A DNA stretch of 64,000 nucleotides from Micromonospora sp. C31 (GTDB lineage Bacteria; Actinomycetota; Actinomycetes; Mycobacteriales; Micromonosporaceae), in the NCBI RefSeq assembly GCF_018070575.1, contig NZ_JAGPXN010000002.1:172078-236077 (forward strand), written 5' to 3'. Below, piece by piece: positions 54,822 to 64,000 of this stretch. A program made the position numbers and the translations under genes. Under the pieces are notes generated by a model that had not been told where the DNA came from, made no database searches, and saw nothing but the letters and a program-made list of their open reading frames with translations. Within the stretch, counting starts at the first letter, position 1; each line of letters begins with the position of its first letter.

Positions 54822-55907
54822 TCACGAGGACTCGCGGGCCGCCGGGCCGCTGCCGAAGAGCACGTCGTCCCAGCTCGGCAGGCGCTTGCGCGGCTTGCCG
54901 CCGGCGTCGGTCGACTCGCCGCCCGCCGCTGCCGCCGGCGCCCCCGTGCGCCGGGGCCGGAGCACCGCCAGCGACGGCACGGCCGGCACCTCCTTGGGCG
55001 CGTCCGAGTCGTCGTCGAACGCGGAACCCTGACCACCGCCGAGCAGCGCCGCCGCCCCACCGGCGACCGGCCGTTGGCGCGGCGCGTCCTGCCCCGCCAG
55101 GGCGGCCGGGGTGCGGGGTTCGAGCCCACGGCCCGAGGTCGAGCCGAGCGGACGGTCGAGGGAAGCGAGCAGGGCGTCGCGCCCGGCCCGGATCGGGTCG
55201 CGGCCGGGACGGCTGTGCTCGGCTGCCGCCGGCAGGCCGTGCCCGCCCCGGCTCGGCTCGCCGCGCGACGGGCCGGGCAGCGCGTGGCCGCCCCGCTCCG
55301 GTGCCGGCTCCTGGCCGAGGATCGGGGTGGGCCGCTCGGCGCAGAGGTACTGCGCCATGTCGTCGTGCGGCGTGACCGCCTGCCGGGTCTTGTCGAGATC
55401 CCAGATCGCCTGCGCGGTCGCCTTGCCCGACGGCCAGGTCGCCACGATCCGCCAGGTGCCGTCGTCGCGGCGCCACGCGTCCCAGGAGATCTTCTCGGTG
55501 TCGATGCCGTGCTGGGCCAGCCGACCGTTGACCACCTCGGCCAGCGGGGTGGGCTTGTCGGCGCCCTTGAGCCGGGTGCGGCGGGCGTGCTGGGCGAGCA
55601 TCGCCCGCTCCTGGAGCACCGGGCCGGCGTAGCGCAGCACCCGGTCGACGGGCACGCCCGCGATGCGGGCGACGTCCTCCGCGGACTCGCCGGAGCGGAT
55701 CTTCGCCTGGATGTCCCGAGGGGAGAGTGAGGGCACCGGATCGGCGGTCGTCGTCGGGGCCACCGCGAGCGGCGGGGCGCCGGGCTCGGCGTGCAACGCG
55801 CCGGCGATCCGCTCGTCGATGGGCAGGGCGAGCAGTCGCCCGACCTCGTCGGCGAGCACCAGGGCCTGGCCGTCCTCGGAGAGGGCGACGAAGCGTACTG
55901 GGCGCAT
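54822..55907 (-). CDS. sepH: SepH septation protein
   Basis: A 361-residue cell-division protein that stimulates FtsZ assembly in actinobacteria. The N-terminal DUF3071 domain is VRFVALSEDGQALVLADEVGRLLALPIDERI, followed by the helix-turn-helix-like LSPRDIQAKIRSGESAEDVARIAGVPVDRVLRYAGPVLQERA, and WDAWRRDDGTWRIVATWPSG. The C-terminal half is low-complexity and Pro/Arg/Gly-rich, ending in LPSWDDVLFGSG, the conserved SepH C-terminal motif. ATG start. serC lies directly upstream on the same strand. Confidence 0.92.
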   Translation of the reverse strand: MRPVRFVALSEDGQALVLADEVGRLLALPIDERIAGALHAEPGAPPLAVAPTTTADPVPSLSPRDIQAKIRSGESAEDVARIAGVPVDRVLRYAGPVLQERAMLAQHARRTRLKGADKPTPLAEVVNGRLAQHGIDTEKISWDAWRRDDGTWRIVATWPSGKATAQAIWDLDKTRQAVTPHDDMAQYLCAERPTPILGQEPAPERGGHALPGPSRGEPSRGGHGLPAAAEHSRPGRDPIRAGRDALLASLDRPLGSTSGRGLEPRTPAALAGQDAPRQRPVAGGAAALLGGGQGSAFDDDSDAPKEVPAVPSLAVLRPRRTGAPAAAAGGESTDAGGKPRKRLPSWDDVLFGSGPAARESS

Positions 55908-56095
55908 GGCGTTGCCTCCGTCCCGCTTCGCTGGCCGTCACGCCACGAGCCGGCCACCCGGGCGTCCTCGCACCACCGTACGCGCATCTGCCCACAGGTG
56001 GGGGATGCGACACCCGCATGTCGCGACTGAGCTGCGACGATGGTCACGGTCGGTGGCCCCCGACCCGGCCGGCGGCCCCCGACCGTGTCGGCGAG

Positions 56096-57517
<1,422 letters not shown>

Positions 57518-58624
57518 TCAGACGCCGTGCGGGATGGCGTCCCAGCCCTCGACCTCGCTGGGCTTGCGGGTGCCCGGGCCGACGTAGCGGGCCGAGGGGC
57601 GGACCAGCCGCTGGAGCTTCTTCTGCTCCAGGATGTGCGCGCTCCAGCCGCCCATCCGGGCGCAGGTGAACATGGAGGTGAACATGTGGGCCGGCACCTC
57701 GGCGAAGTCGAGCACCACGGCCGACCAGAACTCGACGTTGGTGGCGAGCACCCGGTCCGGCCGGCGGGCCTGGAGCTCGGCCAGGGCGGCCTTCTCCAGC
57801 GCCTCGGCGATCTCGAAGCGCGGCGCGCCCAGTTCCTTGGCAGTGCGGCGCAGCACCCGCGCGCGCGGGTCCTCGGCCCGGTAGACGCGGTGGCCGAAGC
57901 CCATCAGCCGCTCGCCCCGGTCGAGCACGCCCTTGACGTAGCCCTCGGCGTCGCCGCTGCGTTCGACCGCCTCCAGCATGCTCAGCACGCGGGACGGGGC
58001 GCCGCCGTGCAGGGGGCCGGAGAGGGCGCCGATGCCGGAGGAGATGCAGGCCGCGGCGTCCGCGCCGGTGGAGGCGACGATGCGGGCGGTGAAGGTGGAG
58101 GCGTTCAGGCCGTGTTCGGCGGCCGAGATGAAGTAGGCGTCGACGGCCTTGACGTGCCGGGGGTCCGGCTCGCCCCGCCAGCGCTTCATGAAGCGCTCGA
58201 CGATGGTGGACGCCTTGTCGATCTCCTTCTGCGGCACGGCCGGCAGGCCCAGGCCGCGCGCCGACTGGGCGACGAAGGAGAGCGCGGTGACCGACACCCG
58301 GGCCAGGTCCTCGCGGGCCTGCTCGTCGGAGATGTCGAGCAGCTGGTTGAGACCCCAGTACGGGGCGAGCATCGCGACGGCGGACTGCACGTCCACCCGG
58401 ATGTCGCCGGAGTGCACCGGCACCGGGAACGGCTCCGCCGGCGGCAGGCCCGGGCCGAAACGCCCGTCGACCAGCAACGCCCACACGTTGCCGAAGGAGA
58501 CCTGGCCGATCAGATCCTCGATGTCGACCCCGCGATAGCGCAGCGCTCCGCCCTCGCGGTCGGGTTCGGCGATCTCGGTCTCGAAGGCTACGACGCCCTC
58601 CAGTCCGGGTTTGAAATCGGCCAT
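57518..58624 (-). CDS. Citrate synthase (citrate synthase 2 type)
   Basis: A 368-residue citrate synthase of the actinobacterial short type. Active-site blocks are HGLNASTFTARIVASTG, with the first catalytic His, LHGGAPSRVLSMLE, MGFGHRVYRAEDPRARVL, with the second His, and the C-terminal ARYVGPGTRKPSEVEGWDAIPHGV. It condenses oxaloacetate and acetyl-CoA. CCAGGAGAGCGAC precedes the ATG at 58624, an ideal start. Its transcript ends at the 28-bp inverted repeat. Confidence 0.94.
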   Translation of the reverse strand: MADFKPGLEGVVAFETEIAEPDREGGALRYRGVDIEDLIGQVSFGNVWALLVDGRFGPGLPPAEPFPVPVHSGDIRVDVQSAVAMLAPYWGLNQLLDISDEQAREDLARVSVTALSFVAQSARGLGLPAVPQKEIDKASTIVERFMKRWRGEPDPRHVKAVDAYFISAAEHGLNASTFTARIVASTGADAAACISSGIGALSGPLHGGAPSRVLSMLEAVERSGDAEGYVKGVLDRGERLMGFGHRVYRAEDPRARVLRRTAKELGAPRFEIAEALEKAALAELQARRPDRVLATNVEFWSAVVLDFAEVPAHMFTSMFTCARMGGWSAHILEQKKLQRLVRPSARYVGPGTRKPSEVEGWDAIPHGV

Positions 58625-58879
58625 GTCGCTCTCCTGGATCTGCTCGGTGCGCCCGCCCGGGGCTCCGGTCCCGGCCCAGCCGGGCGAGCGCCTTAGGCGA
58701 CCCTCAGGGATGTGTTCGTGACATCTTGCCTGCTGGGTAACCGGATCCGCGACCCACGACGACTGTGCCGCACACGACATCCCCGGTCCGGACGGCACGG
58801 ACCGCGTCGGTGACACTGTGCGGTGTGGGCTGGCCTGCGTCGCAGAGGGTGAGCCGGGTCGACGAGGAGGAGAGGGAAC
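58625..58879. other. Divergent promoter region, citrate synthase / pdxH
   Basis: 255 bp between divergent genes. GTGTTCGTGACATCTTGCC near 58712 has mixed composition suitable for promoters but no assignable -35/-10 pair. No gene is supported. Confidence 0.35.
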
Positions 58880-59539
58880 GTGACGGGGGACACAGCCCGG
58901 CCGGCGGGCATGCGTAACGAGTACGCCGCGGAGCTGGGCCTTTCCGAGGCGGACCTGGCCGCCGACTGGCACGGTCAGTTCGCCCGCTGGTTCGCCGACG
59001 CCGTCGCCGCCGGGTTGCCCGAGCCGAACGCGATGGTGGCCGGCACGGCCGACGCCGCGGGCCGCCCGAGCGCGCGGACGGTGCTGCTGAAGGGGTACGA
59101 CCCGGAGGGCTTCGTCTTCTTCACCAACCACGGGTCCCGCAAGGGCGCCGAGGTGGCCGCCAACCCGTACGTGAGCCTCGTCTTCCCCTGGTTCCCGATG
59201 CACCGGCAGGTGGTGGTCGCCGGCCGGGCCGAGCGGGTCGACCGGGCGGAGACGGAGGAGTACTTCGCCAGCCGGCCGCGCGGCTCCCAGCTCGGTGCCT
59301 GGGCCAGCACCCAGTCCCGGGTGATCGGCGACCGGGCCGTGCTGGACGAGGCGTACCGGGCGGCGGCGGAGCGGTTCGCCGAGGTCGAGCCGATCCCCGC
59401 CCCGCCGCACTGGGGTGGGCTGCGGGTGCGGCCGGATTCCGTGGAGTTCTGGCAGGGCCGGGCCAGCCGGCTGCACGACCGGCTGCGGTTCCGGCGCACC
59501 GGGGCCGGGGAGTGGACCGTGGAGCGGCTGGCTCCGTGA
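58880..59539 (+). CDS. pdxH: Pyridoxamine 5'-phosphate oxidase
   Basis: A 219-residue FMN enzyme that makes pyridoxal 5'-phosphate. Hallmarks are [73 protein letters not shown] by position 47-117, [16 protein letters not shown] and [29 protein letters not shown], which bind FMN and substrate. GGAGAGGGAAC precedes the GTG start. The stop overlaps the MFS start (GTGA). Its product is the cofactor of SerC, encoded 1.7 kb away. Confidence 0.94.
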   Translation: MTGDTARPAGMRNEYAAELGLSEADLAADWHGQFARWFADAVAAGLPEPNAMVAGTADAAGRPSARTVLLKGYDPEGFVFFTNHGSRKGAEVAANPYVSLVFPWFPMHRQVVVAGRAERVDRAETEEYFASRPRGSQLGAWASTQSRVIGDRAVLDEAYRAAAERFAEVEPIPAPPHWGGLRVRPDSVEFWQGRASRLHDRLRFRRTGAGEWTVERLAP

Positions 59540-60843
59540 CCCAGCTCAAGGACGCCCGGCCGGGCGGGCTGCGTCGCTTCGCGATCGACCTGAGTCCGCT
59601 GGCCGTGCCGGCCTACCGGCGGATGTGGCTGGGCAACGGCATCGCGATGTTCGGCATCCAGCTGACCGCGGTCGCCGTGCCGGTGGAGATGTACGCGCTG
59701 ACCGGCAGCTCGCTGTGGGTCGGCCTGATCGGGATCGCGGCGTTCCTGCCGCTGTTGGTCTTCGGGCTCTGGGGCGGCGCGGTCGCCGACACGCACGACC
59801 GGCGCAAGGTGCTCCTGGCGACCTCGGCGGTGCTCTGGGTCGCCACGTTCGCCCTGGTGGTGCAGGCGGTGCTCGGCGTCGGCAGCCCGCTGCTGCTGCT
59901 CGCCCTGGTGGCGGTGCAGTCGATCGCCTTCGCGGTCGGTTCGCCCACCCGCAACGCGATCCTGCCCCGGCTGGTGCCGGGGGAGCTGGTGCCGGCGGCG
60001 ACCACGCTGAACTTCACCACGTACACGGCCGCCTCGGTATTCGGCCCGCTGGCCGCCGGCCTGATCTTCGCCGGGTGGGGCACGGATCTGGGCCTGCCCG
60101 TCGCGTACGCGGCCGACGCGGTGCTCTTCACGGTCGCCGTCTGGGCGACCGTCAAGCTGCCGGCCATGCCGCCGGAGCGGGACCCGGACGCGGGCCCGGC
60201 CGCCACCCCGCGGCGGGCCGGGCTGGCCAGCATCGTCGACGGGCTGCGTTACCTGGCGACCACGCCGGTGCTGCTGCTCTCCTTCGTCATCGACCTGATC
60301 GCCATGGTGCTGGCGATGCCCCGGGCGCTCTTCCCGGAGATCGCCGAGGAGCGCTTCGGTGGCGGCGCGGCGGTCGGCTGGCTCTACAGCGCGATCGCGG
60401 CGGGGGCGATGCTCGGCGGGCTGACCTCCGGGTGGATCGGCCGGCTGCGCCGGCAGGGACTGGTGCTTGTGGCGGCGGTGGTCGGCTGGGGGCTGGCCGT
60501 GGCGGCGGCCGGGCTGGCCGGCCAACTCTGGCTGATGGTGCTGCTGCTCGCGGTGGCCGGGGCGGCCGACCTGGTCAGCGCGGTGCTGCGGCAGTCGCTG
60601 CTGCTGGTCTACGCGCCGGACCGGATGCGCGGGCGGCTCATGGGCGTCAACACGGTGGTCATCGCCGGTGGCCCGCGCCTGGGCGACCTGCGGGCCGGCG
60701 CGGTGGCGGCCGGCTTCGGCGGCGGCGTCGCCTGGGTCAGCGGCGGTCTGCTCTCGGCGGTGCTCGCGGTGCTGCTCGCGGTGGCGTTCCCGGTGCTGCT
60801 GCGCTACCGGGCGGGGACCTCCACCGGCGGTCACCGGGCGTGA
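59536..60843 (+). CDS. MFS transporter coupled to pdxH
   Basis: A 435-residue 12-helix MFS transporter of the same broad group as the exporter at 52 kb. The N-terminus is [36 protein letters not shown]; motif A is [24 protein letters not shown], and [23 protein letters not shown] and [11 protein letters not shown] are mid-protein blocks. The GTG start overlaps the pdxH stop by four bases, so translation is coupled. Whether it carries a B6 vitamer is unknown; the coupling is the only hint. Confidence 0.87.
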   Translation: MTQLKDARPGGLRRFAIDLSPLAVPAYRRMWLGNGIAMFGIQLTAVAVPVEMYALTGSSLWVGLIGIAAFLPLLVFGLWGGAVADTHDRRKVLLATSAVLWVATFALVVQAVLGVGSPLLLLALVAVQSIAFAVGSPTRNAILPRLVPGELVPAATTLNFTTYTAASVFGPLAAGLIFAGWGTDLGLPVAYAADAVLFTVAVWATVKLPAMPPERDPDAGPAATPRRAGLASIVDGLRYLATTPVLLLSFVIDLIAMVLAMPRALFPEIAEERFGGGAAVGWLYSAIAAGAMLGGLTSGWIGRLRRQGLVLVAAVVGWGLAVAAAGLAGQLWLMVLLLAVAGAADLVSAVLRQSLLLVYAPDRMRGRLMGVNTVVIAGGPRLGDLRAGAVAAGFGGGVAWVSGGLLSAVLAVLLAVAFPVLLRYRAGTSTGGHRA

Positions 60844-60896
60844 CGGGACCGGTCGTGGCGAGCGACGGTAGGGCGGGAACCGTTAGGGTCCCCGGC

Positions 60897-61826
60897 ATGG
60901 AGACCCCCGACCAGCGTCCGCCCTCGGGCGCACAGTGGACCATTTCGGCCGCCGGCCACGAGGCCGTCATCGTGGAGGTGGGCGGCGGGGTCCGGACATA
61001 CCGGCACGACGGGACCGACCACCTCGACGGGTACGACGTCGACGAGCTCTGCCCCGGCTGCGCCGGGCAGGTGCTGGCCCCCTGGCCGAACCGGATCCGC
61101 GACGGGCGCTACACCTTCGGTGAGCGGTCGTTGCAGCTCACGCTCAGCGAACCGGACCGGGGCGTGGCCATCCACGGGCTGGTCAACTGGGTGCCGTGGC
61201 GGCTGGTGGAGCAGTCGTCCGACGCGGTGACCGTCGGCTACGACCTGCCGCCGCAGCCGGGCTTCCCGTGGCCGCTGCGGCTGCGCACCCGGTGGAGCGT
61301 CGGCCCGGACGGCCTGCGCGCGGAGCACGAGGCGACGAACCTCGGCGGGGAGCCGGCGCCCTTCGGCTTCGCGGTGCACCCGTACCTGCGGGTGCCCGGG
61401 GTGGCGGTGGACGACCTGTCGATGCGGCTGCCGGCCCGGACCCGGTTGCAGGTGGACTCGCGGCTGCTGCCGATCGGGGGCACCCCCGTCGCCGGCACCG
61501 AGTACGACTGGACCAGCCCTCGCCGGATCGGCGGCGCCCGGCTCGACCTCTGCTTCGGTGACGTGGTGCGCGACGACGACGGCGGCTCGGTGGTCAGCCT
61601 GGCCGCCCCGGACGGCGCGGCGGGCGTGCGGATCTGGGCGGACCGGGAGTTCGGCTGGTGGCAGGTGTTCACCGGCGACGCCCTGCCCGGCGAACGGCGG
61701 CGTCGGTCGGTGGCGGTGGAGCCGATGACCTGCCCGCCGGACGCGTTCCGCTCCGGCCGGGACGTGATCACCCTTAAGCCGGGCGCGACCTGGCGGGGTG
61801 TCTGGGGCGTACGGCCCGGGGTCTGA
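60897..61826 (+). CDS. Aldose 1-epimerase family protein
   Basis: A 309-residue galactose-mutarotase-fold protein. WPNRIRDGRYTF with N-R, VAIHGLVNWVPWRL with the catalytic His, FGFAVHPYLRVPG with the second His, and RSVAVEPMTCPPDAFRSGRDVITL are family blocks in order. It should interconvert alpha and beta anomers of hexoses, or act on a phosphorylated or oligosaccharide relative. The ATG at 60897 is preceded by a weak GGGTC site. The nitroreductase gene begins 12 bp after its stop. Confidence 0.9.
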   Translation: METPDQRPPSGAQWTISAAGHEAVIVEVGGGVRTYRHDGTDHLDGYDVDELCPGCAGQVLAPWPNRIRDGRYTFGERSLQLTLSEPDRGVAIHGLVNWVPWRLVEQSSDAVTVGYDLPPQPGFPWPLRLRTRWSVGPDGLRAEHEATNLGGEPAPFGFAVHPYLRVPGVAVDDLSMRLPARTRLQVDSRLLPIGGTPVAGTEYDWTSPRRIGGARLDLCFGDVVRDDDGGSVVSLAAPDGAAGVRIWADREFGWWQVFTGDALPGERRRRSVAVEPMTCPPDAFRSGRDVITLKPGATWRGVWGVRPGV

Positions 61827-61838
61827 GCGGGGGAGCGC

Positions 61839-62441
61839 ATGGAGTTCAGCGAGGTGGTCCGGCGGCGCCGGATGGTGCGCAACTACGACCCGGACCGTCC
61901 CGTCCCGCCCGACGTGGTGCAGCGGCTGCTCGACCACGCGGTGCGTGCGCCGTCGGCCGGTTTCGCCCAGGGCTGGGGTTTCCTGGTGCTGGAGGCGCCG
62001 GAGGACCGGGAGCGGTTCTGGGCGTCGACCACCCCGGACGGCGGCGGTCGGGAGCGGTGGCTGGCGGGGATGCGGCGGGCCCCGCTGATCGTCGTCCCGC
62101 ACGCGAACCGGTCGGCCTACCTGGAGCGGTACGCGGAACCGGACAAGGGCTGGGCGGACCGCTCGACGGAGCGCTGGCCGGTGCCCTACTGGTACGTGGA
62201 CACCGGTTTCGCCGCCCTGCTGATGCTGCTGACCGCCGTGGACGAGGGGCTGGGTGCGTGCTTCTTCGGCATCCCCGCCCAGCGCCTCGACGCGTACCGG
62301 GAGGCGTTCGGGGTGCCGGCGGAGTACGAGCCCGTCGGCGCCGTCACGGTGGGTTATCGTGCCCCCGACCATCGGTCACCGTCGCTGCGTCGGGGGCGCC
62401 GCCCGGCGGCCGAGGTGGTCCGGCGGGGGCGGTGGAGCTGA
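61839..62441 (+). CDS. Nitroreductase family protein
   Basis: A 200-residue FMN-dependent nitroreductase-fold enzyme. EVVRRRRMVRNYDPDRPVPPDVVQRLLDHAVRAPSAGFAQGW is the N-terminal FMN-contact region (RRMVRNY and APSAG), and LLMLLTAVDEGLGACFFGIP is the conserved second block. The C-terminus RAPDHRSPSLRRGRRP is basic. It should reduce nitro compounds, quinones or flavins with NAD(P)H. GGGGGAGC precedes the ATG. Probably in an operon with the epimerase. Confidence 0.9.
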   Translation: MEFSEVVRRRRMVRNYDPDRPVPPDVVQRLLDHAVRAPSAGFAQGWGFLVLEAPEDRERFWASTTPDGGGRERWLAGMRRAPLIVVPHANRSAYLERYAEPDKGWADRSTERWPVPYWYVDTGFAALLMLLTAVDEGLGACFFGIPAQRLDAYREAFGVPAEYEPVGAVTVGYRAPDHRSPSLRRGRRPAAEVVRRGRWS

Positions 62442-62644
62442 CCGGCACCGGGGGGCCGGATCATTCGTCTCGTCCGGTGGCGAACCGGACGCCGGGTGGT
62501 GAAACTGACATCAGGGAGCAGAAACGCGGTGTGGTGCAGCCCGCTACGCTGGCACGGTCATCGGTGCCGCGGGTCGCGGCACCACGCCGTGACCCGACCC
62601 GGTGTCGTGGGTCGGCCCGGCCAGGGGGAGGGGAGCGTGCCGTC
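62442..62644. other. Spacer before the small conserved gene
   Basis: 203 bp with no supported gene or clear promoter. An AT-richer patch GGTGGTGAAACTGACATCAGG (62494-62514) is the most plausible promoter position. Confidence 0.35.
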
Positions 62645-62950
62645 GTGATCTTCAGAGCGGTCCGGGACGGGCGTCCCTACCCGGAGCACAACCTGACGCT
62701 CAAGCAGTGGGCGGAGATCCCGCCCAGGCCGCTGCGCCTGGACCAGTTGATCACCACCAAGCGCGAGCTGGCCCTGGACAAGCTCCTCGCCGAGGACTCC
62801 ACCTTCTACGGCGACCTCTTCCCGCACGTCGTGCAGTGGAACGGCGGGCTCTACCTGGAGGACGGGCTGCACCGCGCTCTGCGGGCGGCGCTGCAGCAGC
62901 GCAACCAGATCCACGCCCGGGTGCTCGTCCTCTCCGGGCCCATGGAGTGA
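62645..62950 (+). CDS. Small conserved protein, ParB/sulfiredoxin-like fold suggested
   Basis: A 101-residue protein that I recognise as conserved across actinobacteria but cannot name. FRAVRDGRPYPEHNLTLKQWAEIPPRPLRLDQLITTKRELALDKLLAEDSTFYGDLFPHVV is followed by NGGLYLEDGLHRALRAALQQRNQIHARVLVL. The order of an R-L-x-x-L strand, then D-G-L-H-R-A-L-R-A-A-L, resembles the nucleotide-binding turn of ParB/Srx domains, but no helix-turn-helix follows. GTG start with GGGGGAGGGGAG upstream. Confidence 0.75.
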   Translation: MIFRAVRDGRPYPEHNLTLKQWAEIPPRPLRLDQLITTKRELALDKLLAEDSTFYGDLFPHVVQWNGGLYLEDGLHRALRAALQQRNQIHARVLVLSGPME

Positions 62951-63093
62951 GCGGGGTCCGCCGACTGCCCGGCCCGTCCTGACCCGTGGTTGTGCCGGAT
63001 GGGCGCGGCGGCGTGCCCTTCGCCGAGCGGCTGTCGCACAGGAGCCGTACCGTCATCCGCAGACGACGAGTCTGACCGAGGACGGTGAGGGCC

Positions 63094-63858
63094 ATGGCCC
63101 GCGACGGTGACATCAACGAGCCCACGAGGGAGTTCCCCGGCTATCCGACCGGCGAGGCGCTCAAGGAGCGCTCGGCTGTCACGACCGAGCCGGAGCCGGG
63201 TGCGCCACCGCGGGCGGGCGGGCCCGCCCGCGGCCTGCTCTGGGTGCTCGGGGCGGCGGCGCTGGCGGTGGTGGTGCTGCTGGGCGTGCAGGCCACCGGC
63301 CTGCTGCCGGACTTCCGCAACCCGTTCGCCAAGGAACAGACCGACCGCAGCCAGCCGCCGCTGCTCAAGTCGATCCAGGATCTCAGCCGCTACGTCGCGG
63401 CCGAGGGCAACTTCCAGGTGGTCGTCGACCTCCAGAACGACCGGCGCAACGTGCCGGACTGGCTGCTCAGCCAGCGCACCCTCTTCGTCGGCGCCGGCAG
63501 CGTGGAGGCGTACGTCGACTTCACCAAGATCTCCGAGGGCGCGGTGGTCGAGTCGGCCGACGGCAAGTCGGTGGAGATCAGGCTGCCGGCGCCGCAGCTC
63601 GGCAAGACCAACCTGGACCTGGAGAAGAGCTACGTCTTCGCCGAGGAGCGTGGGCTGCTCAACCGGGTCGGCGAACTGGTCAAGGGCGACCCCAACCGCC
63701 AGCAGCAGGTCTACCAGCTCGCCGAGGAGCGGATCACCACCGCCGCCCGCGACAGCGGCCTGACCCAGCGGGCCGAGGAGAACACCCGCAAGATGCTGGA
63801 GGGACTGCTGCGCTCCCTCGGCTACGAGAAGGTGACGGTCACCTACACCGCACCGTGA
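63094..63858 (+). CDS. DUF4230 membrane-anchored protein
   Basis: A 254-residue protein. A short cytoplasmic part is followed by one membrane helix (GLLWVLGAAALAVVVLLGVQATGLL, about residues 46-70) and an external DUF4230 domain containing LKSIQDLSRYVAAEGNFQVVVDLQ, LFVGAGSVEAYVDFTKI and LDLEKSYVFAEERGLLNRVGEL. The function is unknown; members are widespread single-pass proteins. The ATG at 63094 follows GTGAGGGCC. The stop codon merges into the 20-bp tandem repeat at the window edge. Confidence 0.85.
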   Translation: MARDGDINEPTREFPGYPTGEALKERSAVTTEPEPGAPPRAGGPARGLLWVLGAAALAVVVLLGVQATGLLPDFRNPFAKEQTDRSQPPLLKSIQDLSRYVAAEGNFQVVVDLQNDRRNVPDWLLSQRTLFVGAGSVEAYVDFTKISEGAVVESADGKSVEIRLPAPQLGKTNLDLEKSYVFAEERGLLNRVGELVKGDPNRQQQVYQLAEERITTAARDSGLTQRAEENTRKMLEGLLRSLGYEKVTVTYTAP

Positions 63859-63860
63859 CG

Positions 63861-64000
63861 GCGCTCGCCCCGGCGTGACGGCGCTCGCCCCGGCGTGACG
63901 GCGCTCGCCCCGGCGTGACGGCGCTCGCCCCGGCGTGACGGCGCTCGCCCCGGCGTGACGGCGCTCGCCCCGGCGTGACGGCGCTCGCCCCGGCGTGACG
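63861..64000. repeat. 20-bp perfect tandem repeat, seven copies, open at the window edge
   Basis: The unit gcgctcgccccggcgtgacg is repeated seven times without a single mismatch from 63861 to the last base, with the tail of a preceding partial copy (GTGACG) formed by the DUF4230 stop. Each unit contains a CGCC-CC-GGCG hairpin core. The array continues beyond the window, so its full length is unknown. Confidence 0.95.

Overview
The window is a very GC-rich actinobacterial chromosome segment. Third-position GC bias, frequent GTG and TTG starts, a SepH septation protein, futalosine-pathway menaquinone genes, a Ku/split-LigD end-joining locus and XPB-type helicase genes all point to the Micromonosporaceae, most likely a Micromonospora-like organism. 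This is inference from gene content; no rRNA or tRNA gene is present to confirm it. About 64 protein genes, two clear gene remnants, many hairpin terminators and several repeat arrays are supported. No phage, transposase, CRISPR array or biosynthetic megacluster is seen.

Layout. 0.4-6.7 kb: a DUF218 protein, a GT2 glycosyltransferase, a secreted seven-repeat RCC1 propeller, an FGGY sugar kinase and a Tat-exported multicopper oxidase. 7-10.5 kb: a stress-flavoured block (VOC protein, SRPBCC protein, pyridoxamine-oxidase-fold protein, DUF2231, Hsp20) with an MFS remnant. 10.5-15 kb: a heptose/glycan island (GT9, GT2, HldE) followed by a DJ-1/PfpI protein. 15-24.8 kb: housekeeping and metabolic genes (drug exporter, NUDIX, acyl-CoA ligase, quinone reductase, HAD phosphatase, SCO6745-like protein, FKBP isomerase, thioredoxin with a MerR regulator). 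24.9-27.9 kb: the NHEJ locus, ku divergent from ligase and polymerase genes. 27.9-35.3 kb: secreted and membrane proteins (a triplicated exported protein, M43-like metalloprotease, ion channel, LtrA, formate/nitrite-type channel).

35.3-36.7 kb holds the least familiar unit: a minimal 75-residue GntR regulator divergent from a translationally coupled pair, a 95-residue DivIVA-like protein and an 86-residue Cys-containing protein. The shared region is comparatively AT-rich and carries repeated CCTATG boxes, facing promoters and a long leader with a hairpin; two ATACC-N5-GGTAT-like sites follow the regulator. 36.8-42.5 kb: XPB helicase, L,D-transpeptidase and a large helicase-associated protein. 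42.6-49.7 kb: HAD phosphatase, extended cold-shock protein, mqnD, a 21-bp tandem array and two perfect DnaA boxes, an HTH-GNAT fusion, mqnB coupled to an MFS gene, DUF3027 and DUF2530. 49.8-54.4 kb: NCS2 permease, MarR regulator with an MFS exporter, 2'-5' RNA ligase-type phosphodiesterase. 54.5-58.6 kb: an aldo/keto reductase remnant, sepH, serC and a citrate synthase gene followed by a 28-bp perfect inverted repeat. 58.9-64 kb: pdxH, MFS, aldose epimerase, nitroreductase, a small conserved protein and DUF4230, ending in seven perfect copies of a 20-bp tandem repeat that runs off the window.

Most of the window is ordinary core actinobacterial genome. The unusual material is regulatory and structural: the GntR/DivIVA module, the DnaA-box pair beside a tandem array, large palindromes, and low-complexity insertions inside otherwise standard enzymes.
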